Shown here: positions 11,257 through 22,400 of the stretch, piece by piece | Layout: each line of letters opens with the position of its first letter | Numbering within the stretch: the first letter of the stretch is position 1 | Origin: Tethya wilhelma | Lineage: Eukaryota; Porifera; Demospongiae; Tethyida; Tethyidae | DNA: 64,000 nt | NCBI GenBank assembly: GCA_964030475.1 | Contig: CAXIPT010000003.1 | Location: forward strand, 8,162,515-8,226,514 | Reading direction: 5' to 3' | Position numbers and translations under genes: made by a program | Notes under the pieces: generated by a model | What the model was told of the DNA's origin: nothing | Seen by the model: only the letters and a program-made list of their open reading frames with translations | The model's database searches: none

Positions 11257-11522
11257 ACAAGAATAAAAAACATTGAAATGTAATGAGACACAGGAATGGC
11301 CAAATCATAAAAAAGAAAGCAAACAAGTGGAATGGCTGTTAGAGTGTGTAAAGAATTCTTCCTGTGGGCGAAATGAAGGACTTGACACAGTAAAAAGACT
11401 ATTACATGCAGCCCATAGAAGGATTCTGCACACACTCTAACAGCCATTCCACTTGTTTGCTTTCTTTTTTATGATTTGGCCATTCCTGTGTCTCATTACA
11501 TTTCAATGTTTTTTATTCTTGT
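11257..11522. mobile_element. Family A foldback MITE, copy 1
   Basis: Two arms of about 110 bp are inverted copies of each other: the left reads ACATTGAAATGTAATGAGAC, AGGAATGGCCAAATCATAAA and AATGGCTGTTAGAGTGTG, and the right reads the reverse. A short loop separates them (about 11360-11425). Non-coding; any frame through it is symmetric read-through. Confidence 0.8.
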
Positions 11523-11694
11523 ATAATATAGCATTGCTTCAGCAGTGTAATAATTAATGCTAAGAATTATATATAATTGTTGAAGTATATCTGTTATACT
11601 ACTAAACAGTACAAACTGGTTTCACCTCAGTAATGCATGCATTGGTGACACACTACTTTTACTAGACACATGGTATCACTACATCACTAGATAT

Positions 11695-11962
11695 ACAAGT
11701 ACAAAAAACATTAGAAATGTAATGCAAACATAGGAATGGTCAAATCGTAAAAAAGTGAGCAAACATGATAGGAATGGTTGTCAGATTGAGCGAGTTCATT
11801 TCACTGTGTCACCTTATGTTCATATCCCAATTGAGCTTAATGACATTGTAGACACAGGAATGAACTCGCTCAATCTGACAACCATTCCTATGTTATTTGC
11901 TCACTTTTTTACGACTTGACCATTCCTATGTTTGCATTACATTTCTATGTTTTTGTACTTGT
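11695..11962. mobile_element. Family A foldback MITE, diverged copy 2
   Basis: The termini are ACAAGTACAAAAAACATT and its reverse. The arms share GTAATG, AGGAATGG and AAATCGTAAAAAA with copy 1, but the inner arms (GATTGAGCGAGTTCATT) differ. This marks a subfamily with the same ends and a different stem. Confidence 0.75.
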
Positions 11963-12114
11963 TTGTTTTATTTTTTTGAATAATTGTTTACAATATCAGT
12001 GGAATTTATTTTTTAGAGAACTTGCCAACAGCCCGGGCCTAGCTAGCTACTGTACATGCCTTCAGACCGCTGAAACTCTGAACCCCCAGGTTGAACATGA
12101 TTTATATCCATTAT

Positions 12115-12262
12115 ATTTGTGTCTTGTTAGCTAAAGATAACTTCCCCACTGAAGAACTGAACACAGAGAACGACAGGATAGGACAGAACTTGGGCCACTG
12201 AATGCTGCAATAGATTCCAAATAACGTGCACTTGAATATGTAAAGGGACGTTAGGCTAGCTA
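12115..12262 (-). repeat. Inverted copy of the family B tail
   Basis: The reverse complement aligns with about 2530-2665 (shared blocks TGTTCAGTTCT, TTCTGTCCTATCCT, TATTTGGAATCTATTGCA versus TATTTGGTATCTATTGCA, TAGCTAACAAGAC). This shows the segment is part of a repeat and not unique sequence. Confidence 0.6.
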
Positions 12263-13623
12263 GCTAATGAATAAATAAAGTTTAACATTTAGTTAAATGG
12301 AGTTAACCAGAGAACATTGCAAGCATGGGCGGTAGGGGGATGATTAGTTATTACTGAGCATGCGTAGTAGAGTTAAATTGTGGTTGTGCCGAGCTTGGTC
12401 CCAGTGAGTTTTCTCTCTCTCCTCTCCGCTAAGAAAAAAACACCTCTTCTCAACAAGATGACCAATTCAACAACCTGAGTATCCGTCACTGTCACCTCTG
12501 CAGCAGGACAGACTCCTCCGACAACGAGTAGTTCAAGCTCAACACCGCCACCACCACCACTCACCGCTGGCATGGCAATGCTGCAAACTCTCGTCTCTAA
12601 CTCTGTAATGTCGGCTCTAGAAACCTCCATGGACCACTTGATCTCTCAAATAGCTGGAAACGTTGAGGCAGCCCTCCAGAAAGCCAAGCAGCCCGAACAA
12701 CCAACATCCCGCCAAAATGGAGCAGCAGCAGGTACTAGTACCAACACTAATGTAACATGGGCTACTGGGCAACCTACCCTCCTCCCACCGCAGTCAATTT
12801 CTAGTGTTCTGCTAATGTCTAATACACTGAGCTCAGCGGCAAATATTACAACCACTCTACCCTCATGGCACCACAGCAGATCACTGCCACTAGAGGCTCA
12901 CCCCCAATAACAGTCTTAGGCCACAACAAAATGAGCGTTCCACCCAAGCTCTGCCAAAAAGTCTGGAATGGAGAATATATTGAGTTAGCCGATTTCCTTC
13001 CTGAGGAAATTGAAAAGCAACTAGACGAAACTCACGATAAGCATGGCTGCTGCTCATCAAGCAAATCAAAAAAGACAAAAATCACGAACATCATGCAATG
13101 GGTGGAATGCTTTAATGTGTTCATCGCTGTGGTAGTTCAGAAGCAGCCATTGTGAGTTTTTGACTTGTTAGCGTATGAGTCACTAATCGTACACACAGCT
13201 AGGAGGTTTACAGGCGACAGATGGAGGCAATACGATCGGCAGTTTCACAAGAGTGCGACAGCTTTCCCTTGTCTTACTTGGTCAAACGTAGACAATACGA
13301 TATGAGCTGTGGCTTTTGCAAACGCGAGAGTAACAGCACACTGTGAGCAAAATTCATCATAGACCACAGCATTACTGAGTGCCCACAGTACGTGAAACCT
13401 GCAGAGAGGAAAGGAAAGGAACAGGTGAGAAGGGAGATATGCGTCCGTTGGAACAAGGAGACTTGCTTGTCCCCATCGTGTGCCTGGAGTGCCATGGTCC
13501 CCATAAGCTCTCTCAGCATCGTGGGACGCCGTCCCAAGAACCGCAGTGGAAGCCCAAACACGGTACAAGACCAACACTGTACTCCTGAGGCCCTAGCCGA
13601 CAGCAGTTTGGCTACAAGAAAGG

Positions 13624-13993
13624 CAGTGGCGTAGCCAGGGGGTGCTTTGGGTGCTCGAGCACCCCCTTTGCTGTTGACCGGAAGCGCAAAAATACTTAAT
13701 AATTGGATTTATTTATAAGTAATCAAGCCATTAGAATCACTTTTTCTTACTTGTTTGTTAGAAGCTATTTACCAAGCTCATTTATGTCTAAGCTCTAGAT
13801 AAACAAACTTTAGAACCGTTAAATTCACGCTAGGTTGATCGAAAGTGCTTAGCAGTTTGCTTTCAGCAATAGTTCAAAGGTCACAGTATCGATCACGTGA
13901 TCCAAAAGTGGGCATGGCACCCCCAAAATTTTTCGCGCAGAGCGTGTGCATAATTTTAGCATCCTCTTACTCTAAATCCTGGCTACGCCCCTG
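13624..13993. mobile_element. Family C non-autonomous element inserted in the DIRS-like remnant
   Basis: Inverted ends CAGTGGCGTAGCCAGG and CCTGGCTACGCCCCTG bound 370 bp with no coding sequence. The flanks share AAGG, which may be a short target duplication. A second complete copy lies at 56745-57094. The element separates two parts of the same retrotransposon reading, so it inserted after that element. Confidence 0.75.
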
Positions 13994-14126
13994 AAGGGCC
14001 ATGCCTTTCGTTAAAGACTTGACAAACAGGAATCAATTTCACAATCGATACAAAGGTGATCTTATATCTAATCAACTATTTAATCAACACAATCATGTTA
14101 GCAAGTCTGATTGCAAGGCTAACTGT

Positions 14127-14240
14127 AACTGTAGTAGTAGTAGTAGTAATAACAGTAGCAGCAAGAACAGTAACAATGCTAGCATCAACATTGGTAGCTG
14201 TAATGATAGTATCAGTAGTAGTAGCAGCAGTAGCAGTTAA
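14127..14240. repeat. Low-complexity AGTAGT/AACAGT trinucleotide tract
   Basis: A degenerate run of AGT, AAC and AGC triplets that would read as Ser/Asn-rich peptide. It lies between the family C insertion and the second part of the DIRS-like remnant. Confidence 0.7.
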
Positions 14241-14784
14241 CAAGGACAACACTGACAAAACCACCCATTGGGGAGAAAAACCACCAAGATTCTCTTTCAC
14301 TACCACAGCTACAATCGAAACGGGAGCCTACCCTCACACTGGAGCTAGATCTAATCAAGATTGACTCGCTCAGACCGGCTAATGCAAACCCCCTACAGAT
14401 TCCAGGGATTGATGCTATCAATTCTCCGTTAAAGACAGCCCAATGGGAAACATGGTTAGCGGACCATTCAGACAAGGACTTCAAGAAATACTTGCTTAAA
14501 GGCATTACCCAGAATAGAAAATGCGATCTGAGATCCTGCACTTCCAACATACATTCGGCATCATTGAATCCAGCCCGGGTGGAGAAATACTTAGCGACAG
14601 AGTGTGCAGAAGGACGAGTGATTGGCCCCCTCTCTCGTAGTGAATGTTGAGTAATGCAGTCGATTTCAGCTGCGTTTGAACATTGCGCGCGCGCGTTGCG
14701 TCATTGTGCGCACAAACATGACATTGCGTATGTATGTACTAAGGTGAACTTCGTACTTCAGCGGGAAGTTCAAATCCAACTTAC

Positions 14785-15231
14785 TTGATCATGTCTTGTG
14801 AACCAAGCAGAAAAGCTGCCTATTCCATAGACCTAAGAAACAGAATGATTTGGCAACGGTTTGGAATGGGTAGGCAGTTTAGAACCATTGCCAAGAACCT
14901 CAGTGTTTCAGTTGGAACTGTGCACAACACTTGTAAGAAGTTTGAGGAAACCGGATCCTTGGTGGTAGACAAAGTCGATAGAGTTCACACCAGGCTACTC
15001 TCTCCATATAATGAACAGGTCATTATTGGATTACTATTGGAGAGTCCTGCTCTTTATTTAGGTGAAGTATGCAAGCAAGTTGAGCATATAACTGGCATCA
15101 AGGTTTCCGCAGCCACAATCTGTCGTATTATTCAACGATATGGTTTCACACGTAAGAAGATTCAACAGATAGCACTACAGAGGTGTAGCAAATACAGAGG
15201 AGATTTTATGGCTGAGATGCAGTTCTTCAGT
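14785..15231 (+). pseudogene. Truncated Tc1/mariner-type (IS630-like) transposase, N-terminal half
   Basis: The frame from 14791 reads SCEPSRKAAYSIDLRNRMIW, then two helix-turn-helix segments (RTIAKNLSVSVGTVHN; SAATICRIIQRYGFTRKKIQ). It is colinear with the first half of the transposase on the other strand at 50599-51505 (for example RKKIQQVALQRC there, RKKIQQIALQRC here). The protein is cut after ALQRCSKYRGDFMAEMQFF where family B copy 4 begins, so the DDE catalytic domain is absent. The two copies are clearly different in sequence and represent related but distinct elements. Confidence 0.75.
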
Positions 15232-15745
15232 AATTCCCAGTACGGTAGTACTGGGTACATAGGAATGGCACGGGTGCCCCATTAGCGCAATACAAATATT
15301 CACGCGAATAACTCTGCAAAAACTGAGCGCTTGGCACTAAAAGGCTTCTTAAGCTACTATTTAGCTCTTTCTCTTTCTAACAAGCCTAAAAACATGGCCT
15401 AAAACCATCGCTAAAGTACCAAACAAAAATATGCCAAACCTCCAATTTTCTCCATCTTCTTCTTCTTCTTCTTCTTCTTATTCTTCTATGTTGGCAAGCC
15501 TTTTCTCAGAGACCGCTCACTTTCAGAAGCTGATTCTTGAACGAATAAACTTGGTATCTTTGTCTTCAGTCGCTTTTTGCATCGGTTATTCGTTTCTCTA
15601 GCTGAGTGGCTAGATACAAGACGAAAAGCGCCTTCTCCGTATGGCAGCCATTCATTTCTCTACTCATTAATAAATTCATTAGCTACTGTGGAAATCAAAG
15701 TGACGACCCTTTCCAGTTAGACAAGTGTGCGTTATTTGGAATCCG
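15232..15745 (+). repeat. Family B repeat, copy 4, inserted in the transposase
   Basis: It starts TTCCCAGTACGGTAGTACTG and follows the family B body through a (TTC)n tract (15456-15480) to TGTGCGTTATTTGGAATCCG. An N at 15746 ends it. The insertion point truncates the transposase reading. Confidence 0.7.
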
Positions 15746-15841
15746 NCCCAGTTGGAGGATGCCCACTGACACCCAGAACAAGTGCTGGTTCAACTTGTTG
15801 TTCTGAATGAAACAGAGAGAGAGAGAAAGAGTGATGTGTAA

Positions 15842-15842
<1 letters not shown>

Positions 15843-15880
<38 letters not shown>
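15843..15880. repeat. (TG)n microsatellite
   Basis: Nearly perfect TG dinucleotide run of about 19 units. Confidence 0.95.
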
Positions 15881-15881
<1 letters not shown>

Positions 15882-15899
15882 ATATTGTTCCATTCAGTA

Positions 15900-16898
15900 T
15901 ACAGTCTACAATAAGACCCCTAATTTCTTGGACAAACGGAAGCGCGTAGTAAACTACGTATTCATAGCGGAAGCATGTCACAATGATGTTTTGTGGTCTA
16001 TGAATATTGTTATCTCATGCGGCCAAACTGCTGCATGTGGTATTGTGGTTACGTACACGTGGTCAATTTGCTAGCGCCGCCAAATGATGACGTCAAATAG
16101 GCAATTTTAATAAGCTGATTGACACTTTTTCTGATTTTCCAAGTTTGACATCTCCAAGGTGCAACGGTTTTTGGATTCCAGGTTCAAGATAAGTGTAGCT
16201 GTAGTATGCAGGAACTGGATTATATAAGCTGCAGATTCAAAAACATCGAGTACTGATTTGAACCATTTGTGAAGTTGATGAATATCATTAAATTTTTGTG
16301 AAGCCTTGAAATATCCCTAACAAAGATGGCTGCCTTTTCTTTACAACTGTAGCGCTTACAATAAAAACTTTAGTATGTTGTAGAACAAGTATATAGGCTA
16401 CATTTCTATACCAGTTAGAGCTCTGTGGACCCTTCCTGGACCAAGTAAGTGCTTCTTGTTTACAGCATTTTTTTCTGTTTTTGTGCAAGCTAGATTTCAT
16501 TCATACTTTAGCTGTACATTTGTTGCATTCAAATACTTACAGTTTTAGATGTATATAGTCATACAAGCAACAGTATAGGTCTCATATATGCCCAGTACTA
16601 ATTTGAACCATTTTCAAAGTAGTCGCCTTCACGCTGAGGTAGCCATCAAAACAGCTTTAGTATGCAACTTTTTTGTCTTACTATGGGCTAAAATTTAGCA
16701 TCAATCCAGAGCGCTTGACCTACTCTATTCAAATATCACAATGGTTTTAGCTGGTCCAGTTCTGAGTGTGAGCTAAAGCTGGTAGAAATAGCTGCTTGTT
16801 TACAGCTGCCCACGTGTAGGGCCACTCCCTATTGCCCTGTACAAACGGCAATGTCCAAGAAAATATATGTACTTCCGGGGGTCTTATTGTAGACTGTA
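15900..16898. mobile_element. 999-bp non-autonomous element with TA target site
   Basis: Left end TACAGTCTACAATAAGACCC and right end GGGTCTTATTGTAGACTGTA are inverted copies, with TA directly outside both (15898-15899 and 16899-16900). The arms continue imperfectly (TTTCTTGGACA and CAAACGG on both sides). No open reading frame of note. A TA duplication fits the Tc1/mariner superfamily. Confidence 0.6.
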
Positions 16899-16900
16899 TA

Positions 16901-18089
16901 CCTAAAAAACTGTATAGTCATTGAAAGTGGCATTCCATGGTAAAACATGTAAATTATGCCAATGCTATTATAATGCAGCGATACATTGATTATCTGCATT
17001 GTGAGAATAGCACTACATCATATCTGCCAGGCCACTTAGTTTTCTGAGCAAGCTCAATTAAAAAAGTTGGGTGTGCGTGTGTACCTTAGTCAAGATGGGT
17101 GCATGCTACAAGTGGAGTTGGAGATCAAGCCGTTGTCATATCTCAGAAATACCACTATTGTGTTCTATGGCTCAAGGTCCATGTCAGAATTTATGAGAAA
17201 AGCTTGCAACTTCAGATTAGCACTGCACAAGTTTGGCTCAATTTAAAATACTTAAAAGTGGAGTTTGAGAGTAAAACCCAGCCATATCTCACCTATAAAG
17301 AAATAGTATCCAAACTCAACAGATGTTAAATTATTATAATCTGTTGTAAAATAGGTCTTTTTACATTGCTTTCACAGCATCAAGATTTATCAATGATTGT
17401 AACAGCTGTATATTGGCCAAAAGGTTGCTTCATTGTAAAATCGTTATATTCTAAAATGCAACTGCAGTAATCTGTTTCACAATTCTTGTGAAATAAACTA
17501 GGTGTGACCAACTGCTAATCATCCTAATGTTGTGTTTTTATAGCATTTAAATTTACAACTGTTGTACAAATTATGCAATGTTGTAAAAGGACTGTAAATT
17601 TTAAATACAACCGTACATGTTGTATTCATGAAACTTTTCCCTGTGGCATATGTATAATTAAAATTCCCAGGTAGTTTCACAGATCCCAGAGAGAGCTCAG
17701 ATCTTGACATCAGTGTTTTGCCAATGTGTACAATAACCCTCTGCCCCCATGCAGGGGCGGGGGCATGTGTCCATATGCTGAATCCACCACTCACTCACAT
17801 AGCTATTTCCAAAACCAATGAATGGTACCATATGCATGAGGCACAACCTTCGGCGTAATATATATACACTACAATATCACATATGTAAAAAAAAACACTT
17901 TCTATATTATATGGTTCATCCAAGAATTAATGATACTGCAGCTATAAAGCATGATGGCCATCAAGGCTGGCAATCGAGGCATGCAATATAGCATGTGGAC
18001 TGTACTGTTGCATGGGCGTAGCTACTTAGCCAATGTTGCCCGTGATCATCATATCCAGAACTAAATTGCTACCAAGTTTGCAAAAACNC
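16901..18089. other. No gene recognised; N at 18088
   Basis: AT-rich sequence with no recognisable exon or repeat. The next AARS exon downstream of 18090 would be expected here but was not found. The N at 18088 directly after the exon suggests that part of the gene is missing from the assembly. Confidence 0.4.
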
Positions 18090-18200
18090 ATCAATGGTAC
18101 ACAAGACCTTATCTCCCACCCTGAGCCTTCCCTCAATGGTGCCAACATGGAGCACATAGCCTCCCCTCACTTGGACATCTCGCACTAGAAACTCAGTTTC
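18090..18200 (-). CDS. AARS1: Alanyl-tRNA synthetase exon (editing-domain start), ends at assembly N
   Basis: The minus strand reads [20 protein letters not shown] and [17 protein letters not shown] in one open frame of 37 codons. This matches the segment of cytosolic AlaRS at the start of the editing domain, including the strongly conserved QVRGGYVLH. The acceptor is TTTCTTTAAG at 18201-18210. The codon for Asp ends at 18090 and an N follows at 18088, where the family continues. It joins the 18260-18429 exon across a 59-bp intron in phase 0. It resembles animal AARS1 more than the mitochondrial AARS2. Confidence 0.85.
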
Positions 18201-18259
18201 CTTAAAGAAACAAAAACATAATAGTTGAAAATTCAGTGTACACACATATACATACACAC

Positions 18260-18429
18260 TTCATCATCTATCTTGGTGATAGAGCCTTCATCATAGATCT
18301 GACCACCTTGCTCAGCATGAAAACAAGTCCTATCCAATATAACAACAGCGAGCGTACCACTGGCAATTTCATCAACAAAGTCCATGTTGCATTGCAATGC
18401 AACCACAGTTCCCTCACAGGTGTCAAACT
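18260..18429 (-). CDS. AARS1: Alanyl-tRNA synthetase exon with the [11 protein letters not shown] motif
   Basis: The 170-bp exon reads [14 protein letters not shown], then [45 protein letters not shown] is a hallmark of AlaRS at the linker to the editing domain. The acceptor CTCATAG (18430-18436) and donor GTGTGT (from 18259) are good. Its first two bases complete a split Lys codon with the last base of the 24407-24551 exon (phase 1), and it ends at a codon boundary. It is separated from the previous exon by almost 6 kb of repeat-filled intron. Confidence 0.9.
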
Positions 18430-18472
18430 CTATGAGTGCATGAGAGAGAAAGACTTAACTATAATGAAGCCA

Positions 18473-18625
18473 CCCAGAGGAGGTATGACATGAGTGCACC
18501 TTTGCTGAGCTGGCAAGCGAGTGCACGTGATCAACTCTCATTGTGAAGTATTGCAATCAAATAATTGGAATGTAATTAACAGAATTGCCAGCTCAGCAAA
18601 GGCACACTCGTATCGTACCTCCTCT
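18473..18625. repeat. Imperfect inverted repeat in an AARS intron
   Basis: AGAGGAGGTATGACATGAGT plus GCACCTTTGCTGAGCTGGCA on the left are matched in reverse by TGCCAGCTCAGCAAAGGCAC and TCGTACCTCCTCT on the right. It looks like a small foldback element. It lies about 45 bp upstream of the exon acceptor at 18430. Confidence 0.6.
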
Positions 18626-19339
18626 GGAAGCCACCAATGGTACACAAGCCTTGACACACTTAACTATTCAGTGCACTTATACACATACTGAGGCCAAATA
18701 CAGGGCAATAGTAGAGGAGGTACTCAATGCCTGGATTATTTTTTTACTACACCAATTTACTTCAAGTTCGCCAATGCTGAGGATAATGATATAGTACTGG
18801 TGTATACTTCAGACATACCTCTCTTATATACCCGGCCCACAAACAGTAGCCTAGCTATATGCCTATATATGCATGTAGATTCACATGTAATATTATTGCA
18901 ACCCTTTGTGAAGCTATTCCTGGATAATCACATGCATTGTCAGACAAGGGTAGAAATTTGAAGAGAGAATTGGCCAGCAAACATTAATGCTATGCATGTT
19001 AGTGCTTGCATAGCCTCGTTTTTAGGCTTTCTGGAGGTTGGAAACGTAGCTAGCGCTAAGGCCCAAGTAAAGCAACCACTAGACTCTCTCACTTGAACTC
19101 TGTAGCCAATGAGACATTCAGCCATATACTTATACTACTAGGTTCAGAAAGATTAAACAAAAACCGGACACAGGACACAAATTTTTGGACAGCACGCAAT
19201 CAAATAGGCTCGGATAAGCTCTATCTTGTGTATGTTAATGTCTTACTGGACAGAGTCGATTATAATAACTTTCTATTTACTGCTATGCGTGACTGATTGA
19301 GGAACAGAACGAGGAACGGCAGCTCTAGCTCTAGTCCTA

Positions 19340-19372
19340 GCCCTAGCCCTAACCCTAACCCTAACCCTACTC
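19340..19372. repeat. Short interstitial telomere-like (CCCTAA)n tract
   Basis: CCTAGCCCTAGCCCTAACCC continues to three perfect CCCTAA units and decays on both sides. TTAGGG is the general animal telomere repeat. The tract is internal, with normal sequence on both sides. Confidence 0.75.
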
Positions 19373-20047
19373 ATAGCATTACTAAGACACAATATTCAAT
19401 TTATATTGTCAACAGTCAACAAGTTTAAGGCAGTTAAAGGCACCCAGAGTTCCGGTAGAGTCCCAGTCTTAGGGCAAAATCTCTGGGGGAGAGGAAATAT
19501 CCTTAGACCGGATCCTCTGGGGGAGGAGATTTTACCTGGAGTGAATATCCTATGACACCAGGCTATACATGCATGTAGGTATATATACTCCTTTACAAGT
19601 GCAGCACTAGCTAGTTGAGTGTGCTGAGGCTTGTGTATCAATGGTACTTTCATTATACATGTACTGGAATGCTCAGCTGCTGTATAGCTTTAGTATACAA
19701 AATCTAGCTAGGCTACCTAATCTACTGAGCAGTTTGTGCCGAGCTATGCAGCGTTTTAAAATAGTTAGCAACACTAAAAAAATATACATGCCAATACATC
19801 ATCTATATGCTTACGTAGAAAGCTGTGTGTTTTGCCAAGCAACATTAAACCAACAGTAACAGCAGGATCGGGCAGCTTCATACAGTGAGCATCACTAAAT
19901 TCAACACAGATTCTAGATAACACACACTAGATCAAGTATAGAGATGTGGCCTCAAAGCTAGTGTTTTGGATGGAAAAAAAAAGATCATTTAGATTTATGA
20001 ATGAAGACCATTGCTTTTGTCGCTAGAGCCGTGCATGCATTTCGACT

Positions 20048-20102
20048 GGACAGACAGACAGACAGATAGAGAGACAAACAGACAGACAGACAGACAGACA
20101 TA
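20048..20102. repeat. (GACA)n microsatellite within a family F-like repeat
   Basis: The run GACAGACAGACAGA is interrupted by TAGAGAGACAAA and is preceded by TTTATGAATGAAGACCATTG, the same context as in the family F copies near 30400 and 42800. The (GACA)n tract therefore belongs to the repeat family. Confidence 0.7.
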
Positions 20103-20177
20103 TTGACAGATTAGATTCATTCCCAGGCTCCTCCCGCACAAATATTTCCTTTAAAAATGAAGGCACCAAGGTGCATA

Positions 20178-20724
20178 ACCCTTGGTGCGTACATAGGCAA
20201 TATAATATTAGACTACACAATAAACTGCTATAATATATCAAATACCATCAAAACACTTATAAGATTCAGTATAATTATGTCTGTATAATGTAGTTGGATG
20301 AGTGTGTATCAATAAGCAGGTCTGCAGCTATGCTATGGGACTCGTTCAGGCTCGCCCCTCATGCTTGCCCCAAAATTTTAACAGGATGAATGGGTGTGGC
20401 CTCGAAGCTTAGCTCAGACTAGGCTGAAAAGCCTCAGATTTCAGACTCTATAGGATTTTGTTGCTTTGTAAAAGGACCTCAGGCCATTTCATATCAGTAG
20501 CTAAGCTTCTACTGTCTATGCTATGAAGCTCGCTCAGGCTCGTCCCCCAAAATTATGGGTGTGGCCTCGAAGCTTAGCGCTCAAAGAGGCTGAAAAGCTT
20601 CATATCTCAGGAACTACAGGCTTTTGTTAAATTCTTTGTGTAATTTTTTTTAGATAATCTCGATTATTTTACCTTGGTATGCCGCTTTTGAAGACTGGAG
20701 CTGCCGTTCTTGAGATATAGTTGG

Positions 20725-20772
<48 letters not shown>

Positions 20773-20814
20773 AAACGACTACCATAACCCCTGCTGCGCA
20801 TGCGCACCAAGGGT
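20178..20814. mobile_element. Family E element, copy 1, with internal (AC)n
   Basis: Left end ACCCTTGGTGCG and right end CGCACCAAGGGT form inverted termini, with TA just outside both. Internal blocks include GGGTGTGGCCTCGAAGCTTA, ATTATTTTACCTTGGTATGC, GCTTTTGAAGACTGGAGCTG and TTCTTGAGATATAGTTGGAA, followed by an (AC)n microsatellite (20731-20769). Partial copies lie near 24140-24372 and, inverted, near 22180-22400. Confidence 0.6.
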
Positions 20815-20845
20815 TAAGGAGGGAGAGAGGCTGATATCAAATACC

Positions 20846-21420
20846 GTATAGCGGGAAATTTCCGTGGGGTGCAAATTTTCATAATTTTCGTGACTAACCC
20901 CTGAGTCACGAAATTTTCCCCCCACGAAAATTTTTTCTGAGGTCAAAGGTCATGGTACTCGCCACGCACACGCTGTCAAAGACTTCAGTTCTCTGTCTCT
21001 TGCCCGTCTTTTCAAGAAGTTTGCAGTCTAAATAGCTAGTATCTACCTAGAATAGTATTCTACATGTATACCAATCTTGCAGTCCGCCTTCAACAAGACA
21101 CGCTGATAAACTAATGATCACAAATACTGGTTTATTCTTTGGTCTTTGCCAGCTGAAGAAGCTTAAAACAAGCATAAACCAGTTTTTTTTCAAGCACTTT
21201 TTGTCCATTCTGTCCTGCTTGCAGTAACTCCCAGGAAACTTGACCGCCTACAAGTGCATATTCAAAAATGGCTACTTCACGCACGTGATACCGTATAGCG
21301 GGAAATTTTCGGGGGTGTAAATTTTCGTGAAAAGCCTAGACCGCGCTTCAGAAGAAAATATTCGTGGTTTTAATTTTCGTCACTCAAGTATCTCTAACTT
21401 ACAGCGCTTGAAGGTCTTGT
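20846..21420. repeat. Two starts of a TACCGTATAGCGGGAAATTT repeat
   Basis: The motif ATACCGTATAGCGGGAAATT occurs at 20844 and again at about 21287, each followed by variants of GGGGTGCAAATTTTCGTGA. The first copy also has the inverse CACGAAATTTTCC shortly after. This resembles a MITE-like family with TACCGTA ends; outer boundaries are unclear. Confidence 0.45.
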
Positions 21421-22179
21421 GACTGAACTGAAAGAGCTGATAGAAGAGGCTAGTATATATTTGCTGTCTAATTGAAATTCATTAGAGGCTACTAAGTGTC
21501 CTTGGACCAGGTTTTCTTTAATTCCATCTTAATCCACCCGTAGCTCTCTCAGTGTTTTAACACTGACAAAAATCATGCTGAAGCCCGGGAGTTGATTATG
21601 TGAATGTCTTGTTGGGGCCTTAATTGTACCACCGTGATACATCGTGTTTACCTTGGCATCTACCTATATAGCATGCATGTGATACTTGACACTAGGCTCT
21701 CTTCTTGCTTACTTTCGAAGGAAATATTCGTGAACGAGGAGCCTGGGCATGAGGCTACAGACAGACAAAATGACTACTGTAATCCTCTGCATGTGCCGAG
21801 GCTTAAATATACGTAGATGAGCTGAAAGTCTGTGCAAAAGTTTAACCTTGTGGATATTACATACACGATAAAAACAAATAAACAAGAAAACAATATTAGC
21901 AGTCTCCAAAAATTTCACACTATACTGTTATCATCTCTTTATCTAATACATAGCTATAGTGTCAGGTTTCAAATCAAACTTTGCGTGAACCTTTCTACTT
22001 CAGGTGTTAGGTTTATTTTCCCAGCCTAAGGTGTGTACACTGTATGTGAATAAAGTGCATGATCTCCCCAGCTGTTGTGCATTTACCTCATGGATTGCGA
22101 GGTGTTTGTCCAAACAGGATAGTGCATGTTTATATGAAACGTGGTATACATTTTTTTAACATATTGCGGTATATAGTCG

Positions 22180-22400
22180 TTTTGTCTGCCGTCTGTGTGT
22201 GTGTGTGTTTGTTTCAACTATATCTCAGGAACAGCAGCTCTAGTCTTCAAAAGCGGCATACCAATTAAGGTAAAACACCGATCAAGATCATCTAAAAAAT
22301 ATACATAACATTCTATAGAAACCTGCAGTTCCTGATATCTGAGGTTTTTAGTGTCTCTGAACACTAAGCTTAGAGGCCACACCAGTGGATCATGTCCATT
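22180..22400 (-). repeat. Inverted partial family E copy
   Basis: The reverse complement contains TGGTATGCCGCTTTTGAAGA, the AGATATAGTTG block and a (CA)n tract at the usual position, followed by AAACGACTA. It matches the 3' half of the copy at 20178-20814. Confidence 0.6.

Larger units (their letters stand above)
12470..14640 (+). pseudogene. Broken DIRS-like (tyrosine-recombinase) retrotransposon gag/pol region
   Basis: Pieces in several frames follow the order of a retrotransposon capsid protein. They include SVPPKLCQKVWNGEYIELAD (12931 on), KITNIMQWVECFNVFIAVV, WRQYDRQFHKSATAFPCLTW, a cysteine/histidine block (EICVRWNKETC, SPSCAW, CHGPHKLSQH), and then, after an inserted family C element, LDLIKIDSLRPANANPLQIP, SPLKTAQWETWLADHSDKDF, KKYLLKGI and KYLATECAEGRVIGPL. 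The last block resembles the region just before the reverse transcriptase of DIRS-like elements; nothing of RT follows. Many stops and frame changes occur. The DIRS assignment is from remembered family patterns and could be wrong at superfamily level. Confidence 0.5.

Noticed and set aside
11178..11447. 89-codon minus-strand frame
   Set aside because: It reads through the foldback arms of a family A MITE; similar frames recur in other copies (27580, 57765).
14001..14364. Ser/Asn-rich and Val-rich frames on both strands
   Set aside because: They are products of the AGT/AAC trinucleotide tract.
19340..19372. A chromosome end
   Set aside because: The telomere-like tract is only about 30 bp and is flanked on both sides by intron sequence of a continuous gene.
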